Assembly: GCA_937132035.1 (NCBI GenBank)
Contig: CAKZOA010000141.1
Span: 1 to 46,613, forward strand
Length of the DNA: 46,613 bases
Direction: 5' to 3'
From: an uncultured Desulfobulbaceae bacterium
GTDB lineage: Bacteria; Desulfobacterota; Desulfobulbia; Desulfobulbales; Desulfocapsaceae
Shown: piece after piece, positions 16,491 through 24,020 of the stretch
Position numbering within the stretch: the first letter of the stretch is position 1
Layout of the letters: every line of letters begins with the position of its first letter
Notes under the pieces: generated by a model
Told to the model about the DNA's origin: nothing
The model's database searches: none
What the model saw: only the letters and a program-made list of their open reading frames with translations
Position numbers and translations under genes: made by a program

Positions 16491-17787
16491 ATGGTTCGAG
16501 AATTGGGAAGGTATTGGCACCCTGTGGCATTACCGTCACTTTCGGCATGTTTTTCCCACACTTCTCATACGCCATCTCAAGGGCTTCCTCAATGGAGGTC
16601 ACCCCCTGTATGCCCGCTTTTCGGGCAATGTCTACATTTTCCTCCTTGGTTACCATGATTATGGTGCCTTTGCTGCTGTATTCGATCTGTCGTACCGCTA
16701 CCCACCCGGAAATAAGAAAATCGGCTCGTACCGCCTTTTCCATGGCCAGGGGATTGGGAAAGTCAAACCAGTCGAAAAATTCACGAGGCTCCTGAATATC
16801 TGGACATTCCGCCAAAAGAATAACAACCCCTCCGGGTTTCATCGCATAGACCGCATTGTCAATGGTCTTCTGCGACTGGTATAGATTGATATCCTTGGGA
16901 TAGCCGCCGGTGGAGGCAATGACGATATCGGCCTGTTCCCTGATCGGTACCCCGAAAATGTCATCGACCATCTCCGTTGCTGCAAGCCAGGCGGAAACCC
17001 AGTTACCGGTAAAAATGCCGGTGATGTCGCCGTCCAGATTCGGCACGACGTTGACGATGAAGTCAGGTTGAATGAAAGCCGCCGCCTCCATCATATCTTC
17101 ATGGGCGGGATTACCACTGGTTTTCATGTTTGCCGCCAGAGGGCTCGAGCCTTCGCCGACATTTTTCTGCATAGCCCACATGTGGCACTGCTGGATGGTC
17201 TTCAAAGAAGCAACGCCCGGCATGACGCTCTTGCGTCCGCCACCGTAACCCACCATGTAATGATAGATTACCCCGCCGGTGAGAATAACTCTGTCGGCTC
17301 CAGCGACGATTGCGTTAATCGATACTTCCGTACCGCGGCTGGTCTTGCCGTAGTACACCATATTGTCACTGTCCCAGGCATCGTGGTTGAGTACCCTGAC
17401 GCGCCGACATATTTCTGTGGTGCATATTTCCTCAAGCTCAGCCTGGGTGTTCTGGCGATGGGCGCCAACGGCGATGAGTATGGTGATATCTTCCTCATTG
17501 ATTCCCGCTGCCACCAGATAGTCGATCAACACAGGTAATGTCTGGTTGTTGCGCTGCCAGCCGCGGGTTATGTCGCTGACGGTGATGGCCACCTTCTCTC
17601 CGGCGTTTACTATTTCCTTGAGCGGAGGGCAGTCGATCGGATGATCAAGGGCATGCAGATAGGCCTTTTTCAGATCCTCGGGAGGCCTGCGGTTCCTGCC
17701 CTGCAAATGATACAGCACCTGCTCTTTGAGTAGAGAGAAGGTTACTGCTTCTTTACCGATGTTGAGAGTAAAATCAACGTTTTCCAT
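16489..17787 (-). CDS. LarA-family nickel-dependent hydroxyacid racemase/epimerase (copy 2)
   Basis: The 432-residue protein carries the full LarA residue set: R75 (SDITRGWQ), H110 (AVGAHRQNT), H176 (VIYHYMVGYGGGRK), K186 in that GGRK motif, H202 (QQCHMW), and Q304 and K307 (LYQSQKT). These match Lactobacillus LarA at an offset of about +2. It keeps GGRK, unlike copy 1, and the two copies differ widely elsewhere. Two LarA-type enzymes in one operon suggest two different C2 epimerisations or a two-step interconversion. It sits between the panB-like gene (36-base gap) and dctP. A GGAG six bases upstream supports the start. Confidence 0.88.
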   Translation of the reverse strand: MENVDFTLNIGKEAVTFSLLKEQVLYHLQGRNRRPPEDLKKAYLHALDHPIDCPPLKEIVNAGEKVAITVSDITRGWQRNNQTLPVLIDYLVAAGINEEDITILIAVGAHRQNTQAELEEICTTEICRRVRVLNHDAWDSDNMVYYGKTSRGTEVSINAIVAGADRVILTGGVIYHYMVGYGGGRKSVMPGVASLKTIQQCHMWAMQKNVGEGSSPLAANMKTSGNPAHEDMMEAAAFIQPDFIVNVVPNLDGDITGIFTGNWVSAWLAATEMVDDIFGVPIREQADIVIASTGGYPKDINLYQSQKTIDNAVYAMKPGGVVILLAECPDIQEPREFFDWFDFPNPLAMEKAVRADFLISGWVAVRQIEYSSKGTIIMVTKEENVDIARKAGIQGVTSIEEALEMAYEKCGKNMPKVTVMPQGANTFPILEP

Positions 17788-17823
17788 TTCCTGCTCCCAC
17801 CGACCGCAGATGGTCGATGCCTG

Positions 17824-18651
17824 TTAGAGTTTATTGGCCTCGCCGTCAATCATGCGATAGACATGTTCCTCACCGGGAAAAGCACCGGTTCGCACATCGT
17901 CTATATAGGCCTTGAAGATTTTGGAAAATTCCTCGGCCATGTTGCCGTAGCGTTTGACAAACTTAGGTGTAAAGGCCTGGAAGAGACCGAGAATGTCGGA
18001 GCAGATCATAACCTGTCCGTGACAGTCGCCGGCGCCTATGCCATATACCGGTATGGGAATTTCTCTGATGATAGCCTGGGTGACTTCCGGCGGGACTCCT
18101 TCGACCAGTACCGCAAAAGCCCCCGCTTCATACACCGCTCTGGCATCCTCAATAATGGCTCTGGCAGAATCAGCAGTCCGCCCCTGGGCACGGAATCCGC
18201 CCTGGGCAGAGGAGCTTTGCGGAGTGAGCCCGATATGGCCCATGACCAGCATACCGCCGTCGCTTATGGCCTTAATAATCGGTGCCACTCGTGTGCCGCC
18301 TTCGAGTTTGATACAGTCGACGCTGGCCTCCTTGTAGAAACGAACGGCATTGCGGCAGGCATCTTCAATGCCGCTTTGATAGGCACCGAACGGCATATCC
18401 CCGATAATAAATGTATTTGCGGCACCGCGGCGTACCGCTTCGGTATGGTAAATACACTGATCCATGGTCACCGGCACCGTGCCGGCATACCCGTAGACAG
18501 CCATGCCAAGGCTGTCGCCAACCAGCAGCATATCCATTCCCGCTTCTTCGGCGAGTTGCGCCGTGGTGAAGTCATATGCAGTGAGCCATACCGCCTTCTC
18601 ATCTTTGTCTCTCATTTCCTGGAGATCAAACCGCGTCAGTTTCTTTTTCAA
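17824..18651 (-). CDS. panB: PanB-family hydroxymethyltransferase
   Basis: The 275-residue protein keeps the catalytic set of ketopantoate hydroxymethyltransferase: metal ligands D46 (VGDSLGM), D85 (GDMPFG) and E117 (KLEGG), H139 (MGHIGLTPQS), and the base E184 (VLVEGVP). PanB normally adds a hydroxymethyl group from methylene-tetrahydrofolate to 2-oxoisovalerate for pantothenate synthesis, and the reaction is reversible. The segment after GLTPQS reads SSAQGGFRAQGRT rather than the usual VNxxGGYKVQGR. The start is TTG, with GAGGAG eight bases upstream, and it overlaps the regulator's stop codon. No panC or panD is nearby. Its position in a catabolic operon raises a reverse, C1-releasing role, though ordinary pantothenate synthesis is possible. 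Confidence 0.88.
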   Translation of the reverse strand: MKKKLTRFDLQEMRDKDEKAVWLTAYDFTTAQLAEEAGMDMLLVGDSLGMAVYGYAGTVPVTMDQCIYHTEAVRRGAANTFIIGDMPFGAYQSGIEDACRNAVRFYKEASVDCIKLEGGTRVAPIIKAISDGGMLVMGHIGLTPQSSSAQGGFRAQGRTADSARAIIEDARAVYEAGAFAVLVEGVPPEVTQAIIREIPIPVYGIGAGDCHGQVMICSDILGLFQAFTPKFVKRYGNMAEEFSKIFKAYIDDVRTGAFPGEEHVYRMIDGEANKL

Positions 18652-19490
18652 TTGAGCTTCTCCTCATATGTTGTGATACTTTCGTCGCTGTTGTCATCGC
18701 GGCCATTTCTCCGACAGCACCGCAGCACAGCACCTTTCTTTTTAAGCGCCTGACGCATCGCAGAAGATGGCAGGCAATCTGAGATAATTTCGGCCCTCCT
18801 GTCGATCTCAAAAGCCTGAAAAAAGGCAACCTGACCGAATTTGCTGGAGTCCGCCAGAATCAGGACTTTCTTGGCGGCAGCTACCATATGCCGTTTGATG
18901 GAGGATATTTCAAGGGATGTGTCGTAGCAGGAGGTACCGTTGAGGGCATGTATACCCATGAGGGCGACATCAACTTTCAGATTCTGCAGGAAACCGGTTC
19001 CAGGTTCGCCGATGAGACTGTACGAGCCGGCACGAATGGTTCCACCGCAAACAATCAGACGTACGCTGGTGCAGGGTGCAAAAAGCTCGCTGATTCGGAT
19101 ATCGTTGGTAACGACGGTGAGACGAAGCTGTCGTTCTACTGCAAGCCGGGCCGCTTCAAAAACCGTCGTGCTTGAATCGAAAATTACACTCTGGTGGTCC
19201 TTGAGCTGGTCGACCGCTAATCTGGCGATTGCCGCCTTTTCTTCACGAGCCATGGTGGCAGTGACATGATGCTCAGGCTCATGCGTTGTTCCGCTGGATT
19301 CCTTGAAAGCGGCGCCGCCATGGCTGCGTTCGACTACGCCGGCTTTGGCAAGATGGTCGAGATCACGACGTATGGTGGGCTGGGAAACCTCAGTCGCCGA
19401 GGCCAGTTCACGCACAGACAACACCCCCTTGCTGCGGATGAGGTCAAGGATCAATTTGCGCCGTTGAACTGGTATGACGTCAGGCTTCAA
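18648..19490 (-). CDS. DeoR/GlpR-family transcriptional regulator, first gene of the sugar-acid operon
   Basis: The 280-residue protein has an N-terminal DeoR helix-turn-helix (RRKLILDLIRSKGVLSVREL, then TEVSQPTIRRDLDHLAKAGV) and a C-terminal DeoR sensor domain. That domain contains TVVTNDIRISELF, VRLIVCGGTIRAGSYSLIG, and DVALMGIHALN. DeoR sensors usually bind phosphorylated sugars. The start is TTG, preceded by AAGGA about eight bases upstream; no in-frame ATG is available nearby. It leads the operon and overlaps the panB start, so it probably regulates itself and everything down to the ilvD-like gene. The C-terminal tail after about residue 255 is long and basic. Confidence 0.9.
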   Translation of the reverse strand: MKPDVIPVQRRKLILDLIRSKGVLSVRELASATEVSQPTIRRDLDHLAKAGVVERSHGGAAFKESSGTTHEPEHHVTATMAREEKAAIARLAVDQLKDHQSVIFDSSTTVFEAARLAVERQLRLTVVTNDIRISELFAPCTSVRLIVCGGTIRAGSYSLIGEPGTGFLQNLKVDVALMGIHALNGTSCYDTSLEISSIKRHMVAAAKKVLILADSSKFGQVAFFQAFEIDRRAEIISDCLPSSAMRQALKKKGAVLRCCRRNGRDDNSDESITTYEEKLN

Positions 19491-19512
19491 ATCATATATC
19501 CTTCGTTGAAGG

Positions 19513-19561
19513 GAAGTTTATTACTTCTTACTTCCTATCAAATTCAATCACAAAAAGTCAA
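19513..19561 (-). promoter_or_regulatory. candidate promoter and operator of the sugar-acid operon
   Basis: On the minus strand a -35-like TTGACT (19556-19561) is followed after 18 bases by TAGGAA (19532-19537), a weak -10. Just downstream lie GAAGTAA-GAAGTAA in tandem and the inverted repeat GAAGT-N5-ACTTC (19513-19527), which ends 23 bases before the TTG start. An inverted repeat between promoter and start suits autoregulation by the DeoR-type protein. The -10 is poor, so the promoter call is tentative. Confidence 0.4.
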
Positions 19562-20100
19562 TATAAAAAAGAAACGATCAACAACCGTTCATTATCGCCA
19601 CGATAAAACCCCTACCGAGGTGGCGGCAAACCGGTTTCTTGGTCTTTCGATTGTCAGGCACAAATAATTCCTCCTGCTCTGTTCACTCCCATGATCAGCC
19701 TCTCCACTGTCAAACATTCATGGGTTCGGGGCTACCTTCGGCACCACCCCAGCCCCGATGTCCACAATACTGAATACATCGTCATGTCTGGAGCCAGCCG
19801 CAGCGAAGCCCTGGTGGCCCCCGATTCCATCGACATGCTCACCGGTGAGGGCGGCACTGCCCTGCCCGACAAACCTTTCAGAGCTTGTCCGCAACGCCCT
19901 TCCTTCCCCCTTTAGCCCCAAGCCCCAGTATTGCACATGTCTATTGAGCTCATAGGCAAGGCGTCACGGATGCAGCTGTACTACTCCACCGCAAGCTCTC
20001 GATAACGACGAGAAGGGCTTCAGCAGCTAAAACTGTCGAACCTTATCCGGACCAGATACTTGCGATACGATGGGTTGAAAGAAAGTTGAGCATACAAGAC
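19562..20100. other. gene-free stretch between the regulator and tRNA-Thr
   Basis: Several open frames of about 65-75 codons overlap on both strands between about 19690 and 19960, but none has a ribosome binding site, a recognisable family or an obvious advantage over the others. GC content there is higher than in the flanks. It could be decayed coding sequence or a repeat remnant; I cannot tell which. Confidence 0.35.
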
Positions 20101-20129
20101 GAGGGCCTACGGAATTACCATAGGCCCTC
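20101..20129 (-). terminator. stem-loop after tRNA-Thr
   Basis: GAGGGCCTACGG pairs with CCATAGGCCCTC around a five-base loop, with one C-A mismatch. It begins eight bases past the CCA end of the tRNA on the minus strand. The following bases, TCTTGTATG, form only a weak U-tract. Confidence 0.55.
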
Positions 20130-20137
20130 GATATATT

Positions 20138-20213
20138 TGGAGCCACTTAACGGAATCGAACCGTTGACCTACGCTTTACGAGAGCGCCGCTCTACCATCT
20201 GAGCTAAAGTGGC
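20138..20213 (-). tRNA. tRNA-Thr (anticodon CGT)
   Basis: On the minus strand the 76 bases fold as a standard cloverleaf. The acceptor GCCACTT pairs with AAGTGGC, the D-stem is GCTC/GAGC, the anticodon stem is GCGCT/AGCGT with loop CTCGTAA, and the T-stem is AACGG/CCGTT with loop TTCGATT. Base 73 is T and the CCA end is encoded. Anticodon CGT reads ACG, threonine. Confidence 0.97.
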
Positions 20214-20236
20214 AGGAGTTTTTACAACGACAGAAC

Positions 20237-20265
20237 TTTATAGCAGAAAATATATCAGAACACAA
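20237..20265 (-). promoter_or_regulatory. sigma-70-type promoter of tRNA-Thr
   Basis: On the minus strand TTGTGT (20260-20265) and TATAAA (20237-20242) are separated by exactly 17 bases. The -10 box ends 23 bases before the mature tRNA, a normal distance for a short 5' leader. Confidence 0.6.
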
Positions 20266-20433
20266 TACCTATGCGCAAGCTTACGGAAATCTCTGCCCTG
20301 TCCTCGGCTGAGGTTTCAAGGATAGTGTTGCAGTCCGTTTTCAAAAAAGAGTTCAACTGTTTAGCCAGAGTATGGTATAGAAAGAGACGGAAAGAACCAT
20401 ACCGGCAAACCTCTTTACCTGAGACGACTCACC

Positions 20434-21177
20434 ATGACGCCCGCTTTCGCTTCCCGCATCAGTCAGCAGATCATCGTGCCGCTGCTTCTGCTCGTTGCCG
20501 TCTCCTGTACCGCCGGAGCGACCTCAACCACATCGTCTGGACAGAAACCTCCGACCCAGAGACCCTACGTAATTAATAATATAAAGTATTATCCCGTCGC
20601 TTCATCCGCCGGCTATGTCGATACCGGCATTGCCTCCTGGTACGGAGATGCCTTTCACGGGCGCCTCACCTCCAATGGTGAGCGCTATGACATGTATGGT
20701 CCAACCGCCGCCCATAAGATTCTGCCGATGAACACCATGCTGCATGTACGCAATCTCGACAACGGCAGGGAAGTCGTCGTCCGCATAAACGACAGAGGAC
20801 CATTCATCCGCGGCAGGATACTCGATGTCAGCTATGCTGGAGCTCAAAAACTGGGGATGCTCAGAAGGGGAACGGCCAGAGTCCAGGTAACCGCTCTGGC
20901 GCCCACAGCCAATGGCAAATATCTTCCTCATCCTAATTTCCAGGAAGGAGAGTTTTTTGTCCAAATCGGCTCATTCCGCAACAAAGACAATGCCCGGCGG
21001 CTACAGAAAAAGTTCGCCGATGCCGGCCATACAGCCATTATCCGCCGCGCTACCCTGAATGCAGAGACCTACTTCAGGGTGCAGGTCTACATCGGCACTC
21101 AGCTGAGGACGGCGAAAAGGGCGGAAAGGTCACTGCTGCAAAAGGGATACGACGGGGCTTTCATTATCGCCCGCTGA
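20434..21177 (+). CDS. rlpA: RlpA-like septal lipoprotein with SPOR domain
   Basis: The 247-residue protein starts with a lipoprotein-type signal ending VAVSC, which puts the lipidated cysteine at C25. The RlpA double-psi beta-barrel follows at about residues 62-150 (GIASWYGDAFHGRLTSNGE, then RINDRGPFIRGRILDVS). A C-terminal SPOR domain, about 170-247 (FFVQIGSFRNKDNARRLQKK), binds denuded septal peptidoglycan. RlpA is a lytic transglycosylase in Pseudomonas aeruginosa and lacks activity in E. coli. The catalytic-type residues D in RINDRGPF and H in FHGRLT are present here. Its 3' end overlaps the convergent trpF by 14 bases. Confidence 0.93.
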   Translation: MTPAFASRISQQIIVPLLLLVAVSCTAGATSTTSSGQKPPTQRPYVINNIKYYPVASSAGYVDTGIASWYGDAFHGRLTSNGERYDMYGPTAAHKILPMNTMLHVRNLDNGREVVVRINDRGPFIRGRILDVSYAGAQKLGMLRRGTARVQVTALAPTANGKYLPHPNFQEGEFFVQIGSFRNKDNARRLQKKFADAGHTAIIRRATLNAETYFRVQVYIGTQLRTAKRAERSLLQKGYDGAFIIAR

Positions 21178-21826
21178 CCGCACTCCGGCGGTCCCACTCG
21201 GCAACAGCGGTAACGAAGCGCTTGAGCAATTCATGGTCTTTTTTTCCTGGAGTTGTCTCAATTCCGGAGTTGACATCAACACCGTAGGGAGAAGCCACCT
21301 CCAGGGCGCTGGAGACATTTTCCGGGGTGAGCCCACCGGCAAGAAGGTAAGGTTTGCGTACATCCAGATCAGCGATCATTTGCCAGTCGAAGACCCGGCC
21401 GGTGCCGCCCTCTTCGTTCTCCACATAGGTATCGAGCAAAAAGCCATTGACCGCGTGCCGATAGGGAACAATATCGGCGGCCCTGCTCATGGAGCCTATG
21501 CGGAAGGCCTTCAAAATACGGCAGTGCGGCAGGGATGCGGCCAGTTCCCGGCACAGGGCCGGCTGCTCATTGCCATGAAGCTGAAGTGCAGTAAGTCCCA
21601 GACGACGGGCTTTGCCGACGATCGCCTCCAGTTCTTCATTGACGAAAACACCGACTCGATCGATGAATGGCGGCAGTGAATACATAATCGCTGCAGCATC
21701 CTCCTCGCTGACATAGCGTGGACTTTTGCGAACGAAAATAAACCCCAGAGCGTCGACTCCGGCCTCAACCGCAGCCATGGCATCGGTGCCGCTGGTGGTT
21801 CCGCACATCTTGACTCTCGTTCGCAT
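21164..21826 (-). CDS. trpF: phosphoribosylanthranilate isomerase
   Basis: The 220-residue TIM-barrel enzyme isomerises phosphoribosylanthranilate to CdRP in tryptophan synthesis. The catalytic cysteine is in VKMCGTTSG near the N-terminus and the aspartate is in FLLDTYVENEEGGTG; GVDVNSGIE near the end is the phosphate-binding motif. I chose the second ATG, at 21826, because GGGAG then has a six-base spacing; the first ATG, two codons earlier, touches the binding site. It follows trpC by 15 bases and is the last visible gene of the trp operon. Confidence 0.95.
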   Translation of the reverse strand: MRTRVKMCGTTSGTDAMAAVEAGVDALGFIFVRKSPRYVSEEDAAAIMYSLPPFIDRVGVFVNEELEAIVGKARRLGLTALQLHGNEQPALCRELAASLPHCRILKAFRIGSMSRAADIVPYRHAVNGFLLDTYVENEEGGTGRVFDWQMIADLDVRKPYLLAGGLTPENVSSALEVASPYGVDVNSGIETTPGKKDHELLKRFVTAVAEWDRRSAVSGR

Positions 21827-21841
21827 TACCATCTCCCTATG

Positions 21842-22621
21842 CTATAGACCCTGCCGCAAAACTTCAAGGCCATTGCCGTCTGTGCCGGCGCGCATCAATG
21901 TTTCTCCAATCAGTGCCGCAGTTATGCCGTTTTCCGCCAGTTTTCTCATATCATCACCAGTTTTCAAGCCAGATTCGCTAACCACGGGAACGGATTCAGG
22001 TATGAGTTTCTTCAACCGAAAGGTGGTTTCGATGTCGACGGAAAAATCGTTGAGGTTGCGGTTATTGATGCCTATGAGATCACACTCCGATTCCATGGCC
22101 TTATCGACCTCTTCCTCGTTGTGCACCTCGACAAGAATGTCCATCTGCAGCTCTCTGGCACAGGCCAGATAGTCGCCTATCTGATATCTGTCAAGAATCG
22201 CGGCAATAAGCAGTATGGCATCGGCACCGTAACGCGCCGACTCTTCGATCTGGATAGCGTCTATGATGAAATCCTTGCGCAGCACCGGCAGAGAGATAGT
22301 CTCCCGGGCCATGAGAAGGTACTCGAGGCTGCCCTGGAAAAAATCGGTATCGGTCAGCACCGACACAGCCTGGGCGCCGTGGTTCTCATAATGCCGGACT
22401 ATTTTGCAGACATCGAAATCGGCGGAAATGACTCCTTTGGAAGGAGATGCCTTCTTGGCCTCGGCGATAACCGCCACCCCCTTATGCTCTACCAGCGCCC
22501 GGCGAAAACCTCGGGGCGGATCGATGCTTGTATCAATATAGCCTCTGGGGAGATGGATACCCCGCTGTTTCAGCTCGGCAACTTCAGCTTCTTTTTTCTT
22601 TACTATGGTTTCGAGAATCAT
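21842..22621 (-). CDS. trpC: indole-3-glycerol phosphate synthase
   Basis: The 259-residue enzyme closes the indole ring from CdRP. Diagnostic segments are VIAEAKKASPSKG with the catalytic lysine, SVLTDTDFFQGSLEYL, LRKDFIIDAIQIEESARYGA, and LIGINNRNLNDFSVD. The start at MILETIV is taken from family similarity. A longer frame opening at a TTG 15 codons upstream has no family match. The gene stands apart from trpD by an unexplained gap of about 310 bases. Confidence 0.95.
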   Translation of the reverse strand: MILETIVKKKEAEVAELKQRGIHLPRGYIDTSIDPPRGFRRALVEHKGVAVIAEAKKASPSKGVISADFDVCKIVRHYENHGAQAVSVLTDTDFFQGSLEYLLMARETISLPVLRKDFIIDAIQIEESARYGADAILLIAAILDRYQIGDYLACARELQMDILVEVHNEEEVDKAMESECDLIGINNRNLNDFSVDIETTFRLKKLIPESVPVVSESGLKTGDDMRKLAENGITAALIGETLMRAGTDGNGLEVLRQGL

Positions 22622-22935
22622 CGTCGATATCTTTGAAGTAGAGTCGTTTTTATGATCACCCCTCAAGCTCAGCGTATCGAGGTATTACAAGCAAGAGGTG
22701 ATCTTTTGAAGGGTGTCTATGGACGGGAACGGGTTCATGGCGTCCCGTGAAAAGATCTATTCCGATCCGCTACTCGTTGAAATTACGTTGTGCACGAATA
22801 CAAAACCTTAGGATCACTCAATCTCTTCGTTGTGTCAGGGAATTTTATCCTCGGAATATTACCTATATACCTCCGGCAAAAATTTCCTGCCACGCCTCGA
22901 CCTTGAGCGAAAATCCCTATTATTCAAGGTACCCT
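22622..22935 (-). other. unexplained 314-base gap inside the trp operon
   Basis: The other trp genes are packed within 30 bases of each other, but this gap separates trpD from trpC. It is AT-rich, has no credible gene on either strand and no hairpin with a T-run. A GGAGG on the minus strand near 22875 is followed by a stop-rich stretch rather than an open frame. It may contain an internal promoter for trpCF or the remains of an inserted element. Confidence 0.4.
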
Positions 22936-23994
22936 TTAGAGAAGAGTTCCGTTTTTTTGAGCCAGTCGGCATGAGACCGCCACAAGGGCCTCCAGTTTCG
23001 CCTGGGCTTTGCCGCTGTCGATTATTTCGGCTGCCATCTGCACACCGTCTTTGAGAGTACCGCAGGACCCTGCGGCCATCAGAGCGGCGCTGGAGTTCAA
23101 CAGCACCATATCCTTTCTCGGTCCCGCTTTTCCCGTCAAGACTTCTTTCAGCAATACCGCTGATTCCTCTGCAGTCTCACCGCCTTTGAGTTCATCGAGG
23201 CGTGCTGTGGCCAGCCCGACATCAGCCGGAGTAATGGTATAATTGGTGATCTCGCCGTCCTTCCACTCCGAAATCCGGGACATGCCGGTGACTGTAAGCT
23301 CATCGAGATTTCCTTCGCCATGTACGACAAGCGCCCTTCTGGTACCGAGCCTGCCAAGTACCTGGGCAAGCGGCTGGGTCAGCTCAGGGGCAAAAACACC
23401 AAGAACCTGGACGTTGGCGCCGGCCGGGTTGGTCAGCGGCCCGAGGATGTTGAAGATCGTACGGACGCCGATCTCTTTGCGAGGGCCGATGGCATGCCTC
23501 ATGGCACCGTGCAGGGCCGGTGCGAACAAAAACCCTATGCCCGTCTCGCGTATGCAGGCGCCGATATCTTCAGGCGGCAGGTTGAGCACTACGCCTGCGG
23601 CTTCGAGAACGTCGGCGCTGCCGCATTTACTCGATATCGACCTGTTGCCGTGTTTGGCAACGGTAATGCCGGCACCGGCGACGACAAAGGCCGAGGCGGT
23701 GGAGACGTTGAAGGTCCCGGAGCTGTCGCCGCCTGTTCCGCAGGTATCGACCACCACCCCACCTTCTGCGGTATTGATACCGGTGTCAATTCGCGTCGCT
23801 TTCTCCCGCATGACCCTGACCGCTCCGGTGATCTCCTCGACCGTCTCTCCCTTCATGCGTAAAGCCGTGATGAAGGCACCGATCTGAGCCGGGGTTGCCT
23901 CACCACTCATTATCTCATCCATTACCGCCAGCATCTGCTCCTCGGTAAGGTTCGTGCCTGCTATTACCAGTCCAATGGCCTCTCGTATTTCCAT
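22936..23994 (-). CDS. trpD: anthranilate phosphoribosyltransferase
   Basis: The 352-residue protein transfers phosphoribose from PRPP to anthranilate. The PRPP site is clear: VVDTCGTGGDSSGTFNVSTA, then AKHGNRSISSKCGSADVLEA, and the metal-binding DE pair in NLDELTVTGMS. The start at MEIREAI has AGGAA four to five bases upstream and matches where the family begins; an earlier TTG would add ten basic residues and overlap trpG. It is 26 bases downstream of trpG. Confidence 0.96.
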   Translation of the reverse strand: MEIREAIGLVIAGTNLTEEQMLAVMDEIMSGEATPAQIGAFITALRMKGETVEEITGAVRVMREKATRIDTGINTAEGGVVVDTCGTGGDSSGTFNVSTASAFVVAGAGITVAKHGNRSISSKCGSADVLEAAGVVLNLPPEDIGACIRETGIGFLFAPALHGAMRHAIGPRKEIGVRTIFNILGPLTNPAGANVQVLGVFAPELTQPLAQVLGRLGTRRALVVHGEGNLDELTVTGMSRISEWKDGEITNYTITPADVGLATARLDELKGGETAEESAVLLKEVLTGKAGPRKDMVLLNSSAALMAAGSCGTLKDGVQMAAEIIDSGKAQAKLEALVAVSCRLAQKNGTLL

Positions 23995-24020
23995 GCTGTT
24001 CCTGGCCCTGCGCTTTCGGT

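Noticed and set aside
20138-20213. An open reading frame reading through the tRNA.
   Set aside because: The sequence folds perfectly as tRNA-Thr, so the frame is incidental.
7589-22865. The 12-base string ATAGGTAATATT occurs in the palindrome near 7583 and, on the other strand, in the trpD-trpC gap near 22855.
   Set aside because: Matches of 12 bases between two points are expected many times by chance in a window of this size, and the second copy is not palindromic.
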